This document shows positions 1 through 10,140 of a DNA stretch of 64,000 nucleotides, piece after piece. The translations under genes and the position numbers were made by a program. Every line of letters starts with the position of its first letter. Position 1 is the stretch's first letter. The notes beneath the pieces are model-generated. The model saw only the letters and a list, made by a program, of their open reading frames with translations, was not told the DNA's origin and did no database searches. The stretch is from Agrostemma githago. Taxonomy: Eukaryota; Streptophyta; Magnoliopsida; Caryophyllales; Caryophyllaceae. Where the stretch lies: contig OY288257.1 of assembly GCA_958450325.1 (NCBI GenBank), forward strand, positions 12,791,873 to 12,855,872, written 5' to 3'.

Positions 1-1468
1 TTTATTCGAGGAGTGAAGATGAGCATGAGGAACATTTACGTATTGTCTTAGGTATTCTGAGAGAAAAACAGTTGTATGCCAAATTTTCGAAATGTGAGTT
101 CTGGTTGGATCAAGTAGCTTTTCTGGGGCATATTATATCTAAGGATGGGGTATCAGTAGATCCTGCTAAGATTAAAGCTGTTAAGGAGTGGCCTAGACCG
201 AAATCTGTGACTGAAATTCGTAGCTTTTTGGGTTTAGCCGGTTACTATAGGAGATTTGTGAAAGATTTTTCTAAAATAGCTAGACCAATGACCACACTAA
301 TAAGGAAAGCCACAAAATTTCTTTGGGATGAGGGTTGTGAGGAGTCGTTTCAGATTTTGAAGGAGAAGTTGACCACTGCTCCGGTGTTAGCCTTACCGGA
401 TGGAAATGAAGCTTATGAAGTTTATACCGATGCATCTAAGAATGGGTTAGGTTGTGTTCTTATGCAGAATAGGAGAGTGATTGCTTATGCTTCTAGGCAG
501 TTGAAACCTTATGAAGAAAATTATCCCACTCATGATTTAGAATTAGCAGCCGTAGTCTTTGCCTTGAAGATTTGGAGACATTATTTATTTGGTGTACCCT
601 TTAAGGTTTTTTCTGATCACAAAAGCTTAAAATATATATTCACTCAAAAGGAGCTTAATATGAGACAGAGGAGGTGGTTAGAGTTGATTAAGGACTACGA
701 GGTCAAGATCCAGTATCATGAAGGAAAGGCTAATGTGGTGGCCGATGCCTTAAGTAGAAAATCTCTCCATACGATACAGTTAGTGATGAACCGTGATAAG
801 TTAAGGGAAGAATTTGTGAACTTTGCGATCCAAATGGCAAAGCCAGGAACCCCGTCTATTGTGTTGTCTGTTGAGAGTGATTTGATAGGGGAGATTAGAG
901 AATTGCAGGTTGGTGATAAGTATTTGCAGGATAAGTTAGTGAATGAGCCTACTTTGTTCAGGCGCGATGAGAGTGGATTGATTAAGGTTCATGATAGGGT
1001 TTGTGTGCCTAACCACTGGGAAATTAAGAAAAGAATAATGACTGAGGCACATGCAACACCGTATTCTGTTCACCCCGGTGTAGACACCCGCATTTTGGCT
1101 GCCAGGTGTCTATGGCAGTTTCCAAAAAACACCCGATGATGATCAGACGCTAACGTGTTTCTACGCGCTCGGATACGGGCTCAAATCCATTAGTTGCTGG
1201 CTAACGCACTTACGGAGTACAAATCTCACAAAATCAACCTCAAATCCAGGTCCAGTGGATCATTCCGAGTCAAACAAGACTAATTTGGGCCAAAACCGAC
1301 ACCAGAATTAAAACCGACTTTTAACGATTGGGTCAACCCCGGTTAAAGTCATTTCCGAGACACACAAAACAACCCCTCACATCATCAAAAAGTCCAAGTC
1401 AAACACAAAACCCATCAAACATCCAAGGTCAAGGTCCAAAAGACTGACCCACGCGACCCAGCTGGGCC

Positions 1469-1550
1469 ACTCGATCGAGTGGGCCTGTTTCAAGCCCGAC
1501 TGCAGGCGTAACGGGCCACTCGACCGAGTTAGCCACCTACTCGGTCGAGT
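1469..1550. repeat. Three 12-bp palindromes ACTCGNNCGAGT directly upstream of TATA
   Basis: Perfect-form palindromes lie at 1469-1480, 1518-1529 and 1539-1550, with start spacings of 49 and 21 bp. The last ends about 29 bp before the TATA box of LTR S. They read ACTCGATCGAGT, ACTCGACCGAGT and ACTCGGTCGAGT, so the outer arms are constant and the middle two bases vary. Confidence 0.8.
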
Positions 1551-1578
1551 AACCCAAACCTGGTGCCCTAGCTTTGCC

Positions 1579-1586
1579 TATATAAG
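1579..1586 (+). promoter_or_regulatory. TATA box of LTR S
   Basis: TATATAAG in a GC-richer context, about 500 bp into the LTR. Its place just after the palindrome cluster marks the likely U3/R boundary region. Confidence 0.55.
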
Positions 1587-1877
1587 CAACCCCATGCAAC
1601 ACACAATAAACCACTTTTCACATCTTTACACAACCCTAACAACTTTTTTTGGCATCCTTACAACCCTAATCTCAACCCTAATTCTACAGTAAGCAATTCT
1701 ACACTAGCAAACCCTAAACCTAGCTTTAGGAATCGAACCCTAACCACCATAACTCAACCTCCATAAAACCTCGAAGCTCCCGTGTTAAAGCCACTACTAC
1801 GAGCCTTATTCCGAGACATGAACATGTAGGTTTTTTTTTTTTTTTTTTTTTTTTCGCCATCATACATCAGACCCTTC

Positions 1878-4800
1878 TTAATCGCCGCGATAAACCAAAG
1901 CAGCCAGGTTATGCGCGGCAGAATTAAGAATTCGTGGGATAAACCTAATAGAACAACAATGAAAATAAAGAACTTCATCCATAATCTCCTCAATTATGTC
2001 CTTAACGCTGTGATAGACTTCATCGATCCCAATGATTTGATTAATTAGCAGTTGGCAGTCAGTCTGAAAAGTGACATGAAAAATTCCATGTCCTCTCGCC
2101 CATCTGATTGCTTTAAGCAATGCGATTCCTTCTGCTTGTAGTGCAGCTTCTGCCCAAAAGAGTTCCTTGCCACACGTAACATTACCTGAATAATTATTAG
2201 TAATGATCCATCCAGCTGAAGCTTCCCCTGTCTGCTTCCAACCAGCATCCACGTTTATCATCGTCGTAACACACTGATCAAAGTCTTGAACCTGTTCAAC
2301 TAACCAAAACTCATTAGAGTCTCTGATCTTACTTCTAAGTTCCTCCTTTACCGTCCGTCCTTTCCTTGAAGAAGTTGCTTTCATCTCCTTCTCCTTTCTA
2401 CTCTTCATGTCATCCCATAAAGAAGTGATCGTCTTCAACGACTCTGTATACTTCATTATCAATCCATCAGCATTACAAATTCTCTTTTCGAAGATGACAC
2501 TGTTCCGAAAACCCCAAATACAATAAATGATATTTAAAAAGTAGTACAAGTCCTTCCAAACATCATCTTTCTCATAAAGCTCTGTAGTAATCCTCATGAG
2601 CCAATCTCTGAAGTTTTCCGTCTCTTCCTCTCTAATTCTCTCATCAAATTGTGTCGTTCTCCACAATTGTCTACTTGTCGAACATTCCTTGAATAGGTGA
2701 TCCAGTGTTTCAAGACATCCATTCTCTTCCTCATTCCCAGGGGCACAAAGAACACAGTGAAATGTCCCTGAAAGCTGTCTCTTCTCACGTTCAGCCCCAA
2801 CTAGTAGTGCATTAGATAAGATCTTCCATAAGAAAACTCTCCATTTAACCGGACCTGGTATCTTCCAAAGAACTTTCCTGTAAAATCGTGACAATCTCGA
2901 GTTTGTATCTAAATCCACTCCATAGTTTCTTTGGATCAGATCTAAGTAACCACTTTTAACACTGTATTCTCCATTACATGTCCTGTTCCAATAGCATCTA
3001 TTTTCTCTTGACGTCTTTGATAATGGAATTGCTATAATCTTTTCACTCCATTCCTTAGAGAATACGCTTCTAATTTTGTCAACATCCCATCTTTGCTCAA
3101 CCGAAATTAAGTCTCTAATGCCCCAATCGCTTAGCTTCATAATGGAGTCCTCCACACTAATTCCAACTTTAATAACCGGGATACCCCCATTAACCCATTT
3201 ATCTTGATAGATATTTATCTCCGGTCCACTATTCTCTATAGGATTACCAATCTTCCACCCCAATCCACCTTCCAGGACATCTCTTCCAGCCAGAATTCCT
3301 TTCCATGCCTTAGATTTATTTCCTTTATTTCTGTTCCTCCAGAATTCCTGAGAGTTTCTAATATGCCCGTATTTACCCGTGAAGACCTTACTTAACAGGC
3401 TATCTTTATTCTTAATGATTCTCCAAGCGTTCTTAGCCAGAAGTGCTTGATTATTAAACAGAGTATTCCGAATCCCTAACCCTCCCGCAAATTTAGGCCG
3501 ACTAAGAAACTTAGTCGATTTCCAGTGCACGGTTCTACCCTCCTTAGTTCCAGCCCACCAAAAATGAGCTAATAAAGCATTAACTTTATTAGCTACACTT
3601 ATCGGGATTTTAAATACCGATAGAAGATAACTTGACAGATTGGCAAGCACAGAATGAATAAGAGTTAACCGTCCCGCTGGAGAAAGAAGTGATCCCTTCC
3701 AAGATCCGATTCTTGACATGACTTGTTCGAAAATTTTCCCCGCTACTTTTTTATCTCCCGTATCACTAATATCGGGAATACCCAAGTATTTACCCAAACT
3801 AGCACAAGGATTAAGTTGGAATCTCGAGAGACAATCCTTCACCACCCTCATGTTGCAATTCAGACTAAAGACCATAGCAGATTTCTCCTTATTAATCCTT
3901 TGTCCTGACAAACGGCAATACTTATCTAATAATTTCTTGAAAGCTTTAATATTATCGCTTTTACCTTTGAGAAAAAATAGTGAATCATCCGCAAAAAACA
4001 GATGTGAGATACAAGGAACATTTCTCGCCACTTTAATCCCCACTATCTCCTTTGTTTCACCCCTCTTGACAAGATGCCTAGAAAGCACTTCTGAACAGAT
4101 CACAAAAAGGTAGGGGGAAAGAGGGTCACCTTGCCTTAATCCACACGAAGGCTTAAAAAATTCCAGCGGCACCCCATTGATCAGAACGCTATAAGACACC
4201 GTAGTTACACAATTCATAATAAGCATTACCAACCTATCCGGAAATCCCATGCCAACAAGCGCACTTCTTAAGAAATTCCAGTCAATTCTATCATATGCCT
4301 TGCTCATGTCAGCTTTGAACGCCACCTCCCCCACCTTCCCTAGCTTATGGTTATTTAATTTATGCATGCATTCATCAGCTATAAGAATATTATTCTGAAT
4401 CGACCTCTTCGGCACAAAGGCATTTTGAAAATCTCCTATTATTCTAGTCATCACAGACTTCATTCTATTGGCTATACATTTAGTGATGACTTTCATAATA
4501 GTATTACAAAGACTAATAGGCCTATAGTGCTCAACCATTTCCGGGCCATTCATCCTAGGAATTAAAGTGATGAAGGTTTTATTCATTTCTTTCAAAACAT
4601 ACCCTGAATTCAAACAAGCGCAGATCCCTTCAATGACATCATCTTTCACGAGGTACCAACATTTTTTGAAGAACTCCGCAGGTACTCCATCCGGACCCGG
4701 AGATTTAAAATCTCCAAGTTGAAAGACAGCTACTCTAACTTCTTTTGGAGTGAATTCTTTGCCTAAAAATTCCTTCTCCTCTTCATTAATACTACCTCTT

Positions 4801-6083
4801 AGGATATCAAAGAAACTATTATTCTTTCTCTCATACTCCTCAAAGTCTACCCTTTGTTCCCCTACTCTGAATAAATTCTTATAGTAAACTCTAAAAGCCT
4901 CCCCTATTTCATCTATATTTTGAGTCCAGTTACCATCTTGCCGTTTTATACTGTAGATGAAGTTTCGGCTTCTTCGCCCTTTCACACAATTAAAAAAATA
5001 CTTAGTACATACATCCCCTTCCGCAGCCCACTTAACTTTAGCCCTTTGCTTCCAATAGGTAGCTGCTGCTTTAGCAAACTCTTTTAAGTCCCCGTGAATT
5101 TTATCATACTTATTCTCGTCTTCATCACCTCCTTCAAACTTTTTCTCCAATTCCACCTTTAGTTCTTCATCAAAATCGTCCCAGTTTCTATTCCACTCCT
5201 CTTTTTTGTCTAAAGACCAGCGCATAAGATTAGTACATGCTAGCTTCCTCATAAGGACAAAGCCTTTTGATCCCTTAAAACTAATGTTCCAGCTTTTCCT
5301 GACTACCTCGCAACCTCCTTCCACATTAAGGCTCCAAACCTCCATTTTATAAGGCCTTCTTTTCTTATCCAGGACCAAATTGCTGTTAAAAATTATAGGA
5401 GCATGATCTGACAATTGTATTGGAAGATGAGTAACCCCTGAATCCGGATACATCTGCATCCATCCATTAGATGCGTACGCTTTATCTAGCCTTTCAAAAA
5501 CCAAATCAGCTCCTTTCCTATTATTACACCAAGTAAATTTTGGCCCTTTAAAGGGTAGGTCAATAAGATCATGTTCCAATTTCCATAAACAAAAGGATTC
5601 CATTCCTGGGATAACTCGTTTTGACTTACTCAATTTGTCATCAATATTGTCAACCTGATTGAAGTCTCCAATAATAAGAAAGGGGTACTCAAAATTCTTT
5701 ATCCATACTCCTATCTCTTCCCATACTCTATCCCTATAGGCCACATCCAGCTCTCCATACACCAAAATTAAATAGCAGGGAAATCCACTAATTAAATTAG
5801 ATAGCGGTATTACAAAATTAGGGCAGGCATACATACTAGTGAAAACCGCCGAAGCCCTCCACCCAACATACAATCCCCCACTAGATCCCCTAGCATCCAC
5901 ACCAACATAAAAGTTAAAACCAAAAGGCCTACACAGTAATGCGACTTCACTACTAGCACATTTAGTCTCCGAGAGAAAAATAAAGTCAAATAAACTAGAT
6001 CGAGATAGGATCGCTCTTAATTTAGAAACTGTAGGGTTGAACGGATTCGAAAGACCCCTACAGTTCCAAGACAAACCCATCAT
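1878..6083 (-). CDS. LINE ORF2: endonuclease, reverse transcriptase and RNase H (1401 aa)
   Basis: Open from ATG to stop with no lesion, full length for plant L1 ORF2. An N-terminal apurinic-type endonuclease spans about residues 1-235 (motifs GDFNQ near 138 and SDHAPI near 226). The RT centre has KADMSKAYDRIDW, LRQGDPLSPYLF and the catalytic FADD near residue 699. A zinc-binding RT-associated region follows (WRVFLWKIL, then CVLC and HLFKEC). The C-terminal RNase H of the plant-LINE type starts near residue 1270 (NVDAGW, then AEGIALLKAI and FQTDCQ). Its role is nicking target DNA and reverse transcription from the nick. The ATG overlaps the stop of ORF1 as ATGA, which suggests coupled re-initiation. 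The key RT and endonuclease residues I looked for are present, so the enzyme may be functional. Confidence 0.93.
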   Translation of the reverse strand: MMGLSWNCRGLSNPFNPTVSKLRAILSRSSLFDFIFLSETKCASSEVALLCRPFGFNFYVGVDARGSSGGLYVGWRASAVFTSMYACPNFVIPLSNLISGFPCYLILVYGELDVAYRDRVWEEIGVWIKNFEYPFLIIGDFNQVDNIDDKLSKSKRVIPGMESFCLWKLEHDLIDLPFKGPKFTWCNNRKGADLVFERLDKAYASNGWMQMYPDSGVTHLPIQLSDHAPIIFNSNLVLDKKRRPYKMEVWSLNVEGGCEVVRKSWNISFKGSKGFVLMRKLACTNLMRWSLDKKEEWNRNWDDFDEELKVELEKKFEGGDEDENKYDKIHGDLKEFAKAAATYWKQRAKVKWAAEGDVCTKYFFNCVKGRRSRNFIYSIKRQDGNWTQNIDEIGEAFRVYYKNLFRVGEQRVDFEEYERKNNSFFDILRGSINEEEKEFLGKEFTPKEVRVAVFQLGDFKSPGPDGVPAEFFKKCWYLVKDDVIEGICACLNSGYVLKEMNKTFITLIPRMNGPEMVEHYRPISLCNTIMKVITKCIANRMKSVMTRIIGDFQNAFVPKRSIQNNILIADECMHKLNNHKLGKVGEVAFKADMSKAYDRIDWNFLRSALVGMGFPDRLVMLIMNCVTTVSYSVLINGVPLEFFKPSCGLRQGDPLSPYLFVICSEVLSRHLVKRGETKEIVGIKVARNVPCISHLFFADDSLFFLKGKSDNIKAFKKLLDKYCRLSGQRINKEKSAMVFSLNCNMRVVKDCLSRFQLNPCASLGKYLGIPDISDTGDKKVAGKIFEQVMSRIGSWKGSLLSPAGRLTLIHSVLANLSSYLLSVFKIPISVANKVNALLAHFWWAGTKEGRTVHWKSTKFLSRPKFAGGLGIRNTLFNNQALLAKNAWRIIKNKDSLLSKVFTGKYGHIRNSQEFWRNRNKGNKSKAWKGILAGRDVLEGGLGWKIGNPIENSGPEINIYQDKWVNGGIPVIKVGISVEDSIMKLSDWGIRDLISVEQRWDVDKIRSVFSKEWSEKIIAIPLSKTSRENRCYWNRTCNGEYSVKSGYLDLIQRNYGVDLDTNSRLSRFYRKVLWKIPGPVKWRVFLWKILSNALLVGAEREKRQLSGTFHCVLCAPGNEEENGCLETLDHLFKECSTSRQLWRTTQFDERIREEETENFRDWLMRITTELYEKDDVWKDLYYFLNIIYCIWGFRNSVIFEKRICNADGLIMKYTESLKTITSLWDDMKSRKEKEMKATSSRKGRTVKEELRSKIRDSNEFWLVEQVQDFDQCVTTMINVDAGWKQTGEASAGWIITNNYSGNVTCGKELFWAEAALQAEGIALLKAIRWARGHGIFHVTFQTDCQLLINQIIGIDEVYHSVKDIIEEIMDEVLYFHCCSIRFIPRILNSAAHNLAALVYRGD

Positions 6084-8745
6084 TCCAAATTAGGAGGTTG
6101 ATCAGGCTCAACCTCCGCAAAGCCAACTTCAGGTCTCTTCTCATCTTCTTCTTCCAAAGGAATTTGCCAAAACCACTGCTCTTTTCCTCCTCCAGTCCTC
6201 CTCTTCTTGATTCTGTTGCGACTCCCATCCGAAGCGTATAACTCTTCCTCATCAACGTTCGAGCACAAACCATACTTCAGCCCTGGTTCAGAGTAAGCCT
6301 TCCTTTTCTTCCTTCTTTTTTCGAAGAACCTATCATGTCCAGAATTATTTCCAGGTCTGCTAGACTCCCCCCTGAAGAAGCAATTCTTTCTTCCTTTCCA
6401 TAACTCCAAATGGTCATTTGAAGGGAGGATAATCGAATCTGAATCCTAGTCATTATGGATAGGCCTAAAAGGCCCTCCTTGAAGAATTTCCTCCAACATA
6501 GCCGCATCATCGTCATACCCTATTTCTACTAATTCCATACCTTCAGTATCATCAACAGTTTGATTCTCTATCTCCAAATTCCTGTGCAAATCTTCTGTCG
6601 TTCTTTCCCTCAAATCTTCTCTTCCAATTGTTCCAACAACATCTCTTTCAACTTCATCATTCACTTCTGTATTAACCAATTCTACCCGCTCTCTATTACC
6701 TTCCTCGGCTTCATTCGTAATTGGGATCTCCACTAGTACTTGCTCCCTCATTAAATCTCTTCCTGTGTGCCTGTCATCAGTTTCTTCATTACAAAAGAAT
6801 TCATCTCCAGCCATATCCTCATTTTCCTCGATATTTATCTCATTATTATCCAAGAGATCATCTTCATTACCCTGATTGTGTTCGTCGTTGTGGTCATGGT
6901 CCTCCCCATCTTCATCCTGTGGGATATTTTCCTCTCTCAAGGGTTCGTAATAGGGAACCCAGTAGGCGTGAAGAAAGTCTGAGCTAACCCTTCAACATTA
7001 TCTTCATTCAAAGCCGTTTCTACATCCCCTTCCACCCTTCTTCTAATAGCTTCTTGCCTTATCCAGTCCGGATTAGTAGTATCCACTTCTTCCTCCATAT
7101 TCATGGCTTGGACATAAGAGTCAACATATTGAAACCCATGGGGAGCATGATTTGGATCCCCCATCACACCTCCCATTCCATGTGGACCCTCATACAACAA
7201 TCTTCTAGCAATATCTCCCATGTGCCTCTGTTCCTGGCCTTCTCCATGCTCCCTTTCCTCATCAACCTCCATCCTGTCCTGCTGAACCTCTCCATCTTCA
7301 TGCCTCCTCCTATTCCTTCCATCAATTGGGTATAACACCGCACCTGTAAAAGGAATATTGTTACGTGTATATCTCATACCTGCTCTAGCACTTCCTCCTG
7401 GTGTATTTCCCAAGTCAAAATTGACGAGCCTGTCTTCCCAAAGTATTTCCTGAAAGGCACCCAAATTGTCTTGACCCAGTTGAATCCTTGTGGTCGCAAA
7501 TTCTGCTTGAGCGGGTGTAGCCCTCATATCAAGGTTAAACATTGTGTGATTCGTTTCAGCCTGGAAAATGACAAATCTTCGACTAACAGCCCTCCTCAAA
7601 ACAGAGTTGATCCTAGTTGCCACTTGTCTTGGTGTGGCCGCACATCTTGTGTACTTATGCCCTATCTTCCCACACCTAATGCAGTACTTGAATACTTCTT
7701 CATATTTGAACTGGATCCACACCAGTATCCCATCCTCTACCGCCAAGAAAAATTTTGGCATCAAAGGTTCATCCAGTAGAACAGTCACTCTTATTCTGAT
7801 ATAATCATTCGCTGGGATCAGTTCCATTGGCTCCACCCAATAATTCCTTCCCAATATCCTTCCAATTACACTCCCCACTTCATTGTTTATGTACTCAAAA
7901 GGTAATCCAATTACTCTTACCCATAGATTAGCCATAGGAAATCTTACCGTCCTAGGAATCAGCTCTATTTCCCATTCCCTAAAGACCATGAGACCTCCAT
8001 AGAAGGAAGCCACACTCTTATATATAATGTCTTGTTTATCTCTTTCATCCTCGCAGACAAAGATAAAAATATAATCCATTTTATGAACTCTTACCACATC
8101 CCTTGTGGTCCATTTTGCTTCGATCGCAATATTAATAGAGAAAGCATCAAGTTCTCTATAGTCAACAAAGTACCCTAAAACGCATCTGTTGTACATATCT
8201 AAGTTCCCCCTAATAATCTCATTATTCAGTGTTAAAATACCTCCAGCCCTTGGAAGGCGTCATTCCTGTCCATAATCTTCCTCCTTATCCCTCCTTGGAG
8301 GCTGCTCTGGAATATTGAAGTCCCCAGGTTCTACATCCTCGTCAAAGAGATCCATGTCTTCCTCTTCCCTATGTTCCCTTCTTTGTCTAACGTGACCATT
8401 AGGCAGGTGTCCATTAGGCATTCTCCCTCTTCTAACACCCATATCTTCAGAAGAATCACTTCTCCCATCTGAGGACGATGAGATGTTAACAATCAAATCA
8501 TCCTCAGGTGCAAACCCGTTCCCTTCAAATAAATTTCCATTCTGCATAATTCTTCTCCTTTCAACCTCCTCATTCACTAGATTATAAGCGTCTCCATTCA
8601 TAGCTTCTAGTTTATTAATCTTCGATTTATTTTTAAACTTAAAAGGATAAATTTCCTTACTCTTATTATTAGTGAGATTCATCTGATTCTTGTGCTGATG
8701 AGAAAATGATCCATTACTCTTACTATCCCTATTTAAATACCCCAT
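6080..8745 (-). pseudogene. LINE ORF1: nucleic-acid-binding gag-like protein, three lesions
   Basis: The chosen start is the ATG at 8745 (MGYLNRDSK); upstream codons stay open but have no ATG. Order: charged N-terminus (8745-8263); a DUF4283-like domain from about 8196 followed by a CCHC zinc knuckle CIRCGKIGHKYTRC; then a very acidic segment; then a basic C-terminus ending at 6080. Lesions: a TGA at 8260-8262 with the frame open on both sides; a one-base frameshift near 6940; and a TAG at 6446-6448, again with the frame open after it. ORF1 proteins coat LINE RNA and chaperone its reverse transcription. With ORF1 broken and ORF2 intact, this copy would need ORF1 from elsewhere. Confidence 0.85.
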
Positions 8746-9920
8746 GAAATGAGCTGATTTCCGACCAACGAACACTCGAGCAACCAACCGTTAACTGCAG
8801 TGCATGCGCCTGGATCCTTGAGCAACGCGCTACGACGCTTCGTATGCCTCCCCAATCAGTGAGTAAGAGGCACAATGATGAACTTTCGATGCTAGAAATC
8901 AAAATCCAAAAAAGGAAGAAACCCTTTGTCCTTCCCGAGCTTCTTTTCTGACAAATCTTAGCAGCTTTACCTCCACCAATCTTCGATTGCTTCGAAAAAC
9001 AGAAGAAATTAGCTAGAGGACAATCCAATCGTCCGTCGATTAGAGGATGTGGAGGCTTTCCTTAATCAGTAAGGAAAGAAAGGGCTTCTCTCTCTAATTT
9101 AATTGAAGAGAGAGAAAGATCATTGAATTTCTGGTAGGAACATGTAGGTTGAGGGTGCAGAAACCCCGTTTCTTCTCTTCTTTCCCTCCTCCTCGTCTCG
9201 CGTCGTCGTTGTCTTCATACGGGTCGCGTTTTTTTATTTATTTTATTTTCATCGTTATTATCGCATCCTAATATCACTAATATCGATAGTATTAATATCA
9301 AAGCATTAAAGTACTTGTCGATTTGTGTCGAATGTGAGAGATAGTGGGATAAGGAAAACCGAACATACAAGTGTACTGCACACAGCGTTGACGGTTGCTT
9401 ATCCCATCACCCCAATCGTTTGATTATTGAAACAAGTTAACCTAAACAATAATTTGTTTTTTTTTTTGCATTGTTATTCGAGTTGCATATTCGCAATCAA
9501 TTTTCAAAACATGTATTGTATTTTAATAAGGGTCGATCCATTAGATTCGATACCAATTCCCTAATTGGATGTCGAATCTAGCGATCTAGTCATATAAATT
9601 AATTAGCGCGATTTACCCATATCACGATAATTAATTTAAGACGACTAAAATTAAGTTATTTTTTTTATTTTTACTCTAGTATTCCATATCGATTCAATAG
9701 TCGAATATGGGATACTATGAGTATTCAAAATTAGAATCGAATATAAATCCCGCAATATTTATATTCGATTCAACAAAATTCGCGATTTATAAAATCCGAG
9801 TCGAACATGAATTGTGCAATATTTATGCCCGATTCGGTAAAACCGTCGAATCATCAAAAATCAAAAGCAATTTCAAAATCAATAATAAAATTGCAAGCGA
9901 ACCTGGTTCGCACACGTGCC

Positions 9921-10140
9921 ACTCGACCGAGTGCAATAGGCCACTCGATCGAGTGACATCACAAAAACCGAGCAGAATACGTTTTCCAACCTCCACTCGG
10001 TCGAGTCTCGCAATGACTCGATCGAGTGGCAACGTACTCGGCCGAGTTGGTCAGTAACTCAGTCGAGTAGGGTCACGAAATCCGGACAGAACCTTTTTCA
10101 GAGGTCCACTCGGTCGAGTCCCTCAATGACTCGGTCGAGT
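9921..10140. repeat. Eight helically phased palindromes ACTCGNNCGAGT in LTR S
   Basis: Sites start at 9921, 9943, 9995, 10016, 10036, 10057, 10108 and 10129. Seven fit ACTCGNNCGAGT; the one at 10057 has a single base change (ACTCAGTCGAGT). Spacings are 22, 52, 21, 20, 21, 51 and 21 bp, that is about two or five turns of B-DNA. Sequence between sites is not conserved, so this is not a simple tandem repeat. The CpG pairs inside the sites are nearly all kept. Confidence 0.85.

Larger units (their letters stand above)
1833..9137 (-). mobile_element. Full-length plant L1-type LINE
   Basis: Minus-strand non-LTR retrotransposon of about 7.3 kb. The plus strand shows its A-tail as a T run (1831-1854); the 5' end is at 9137. 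A 13-bp target duplication, GAACATGTAGGTT, lies at 1820-1832 and 9138-9150; the first two T of the run are ambiguous between tail and duplication. Order on the minus strand: 5' UTR (9137-8746), ORF1 (8745-6080, three lesions), ORF2 (6083-1878, open), then a very short 3' UTR of about 23 bp. It sits inside LTR S. A perfect duplication, long tail and open ORF2 suggest a fairly recent insertion. Confidence 0.93.

Noticed and set aside
3718..4565. Plus-strand ORFs inside the LINE
   Set aside because: They lie opposite the conserved RT domain of ORF2 and show no domain of their own.
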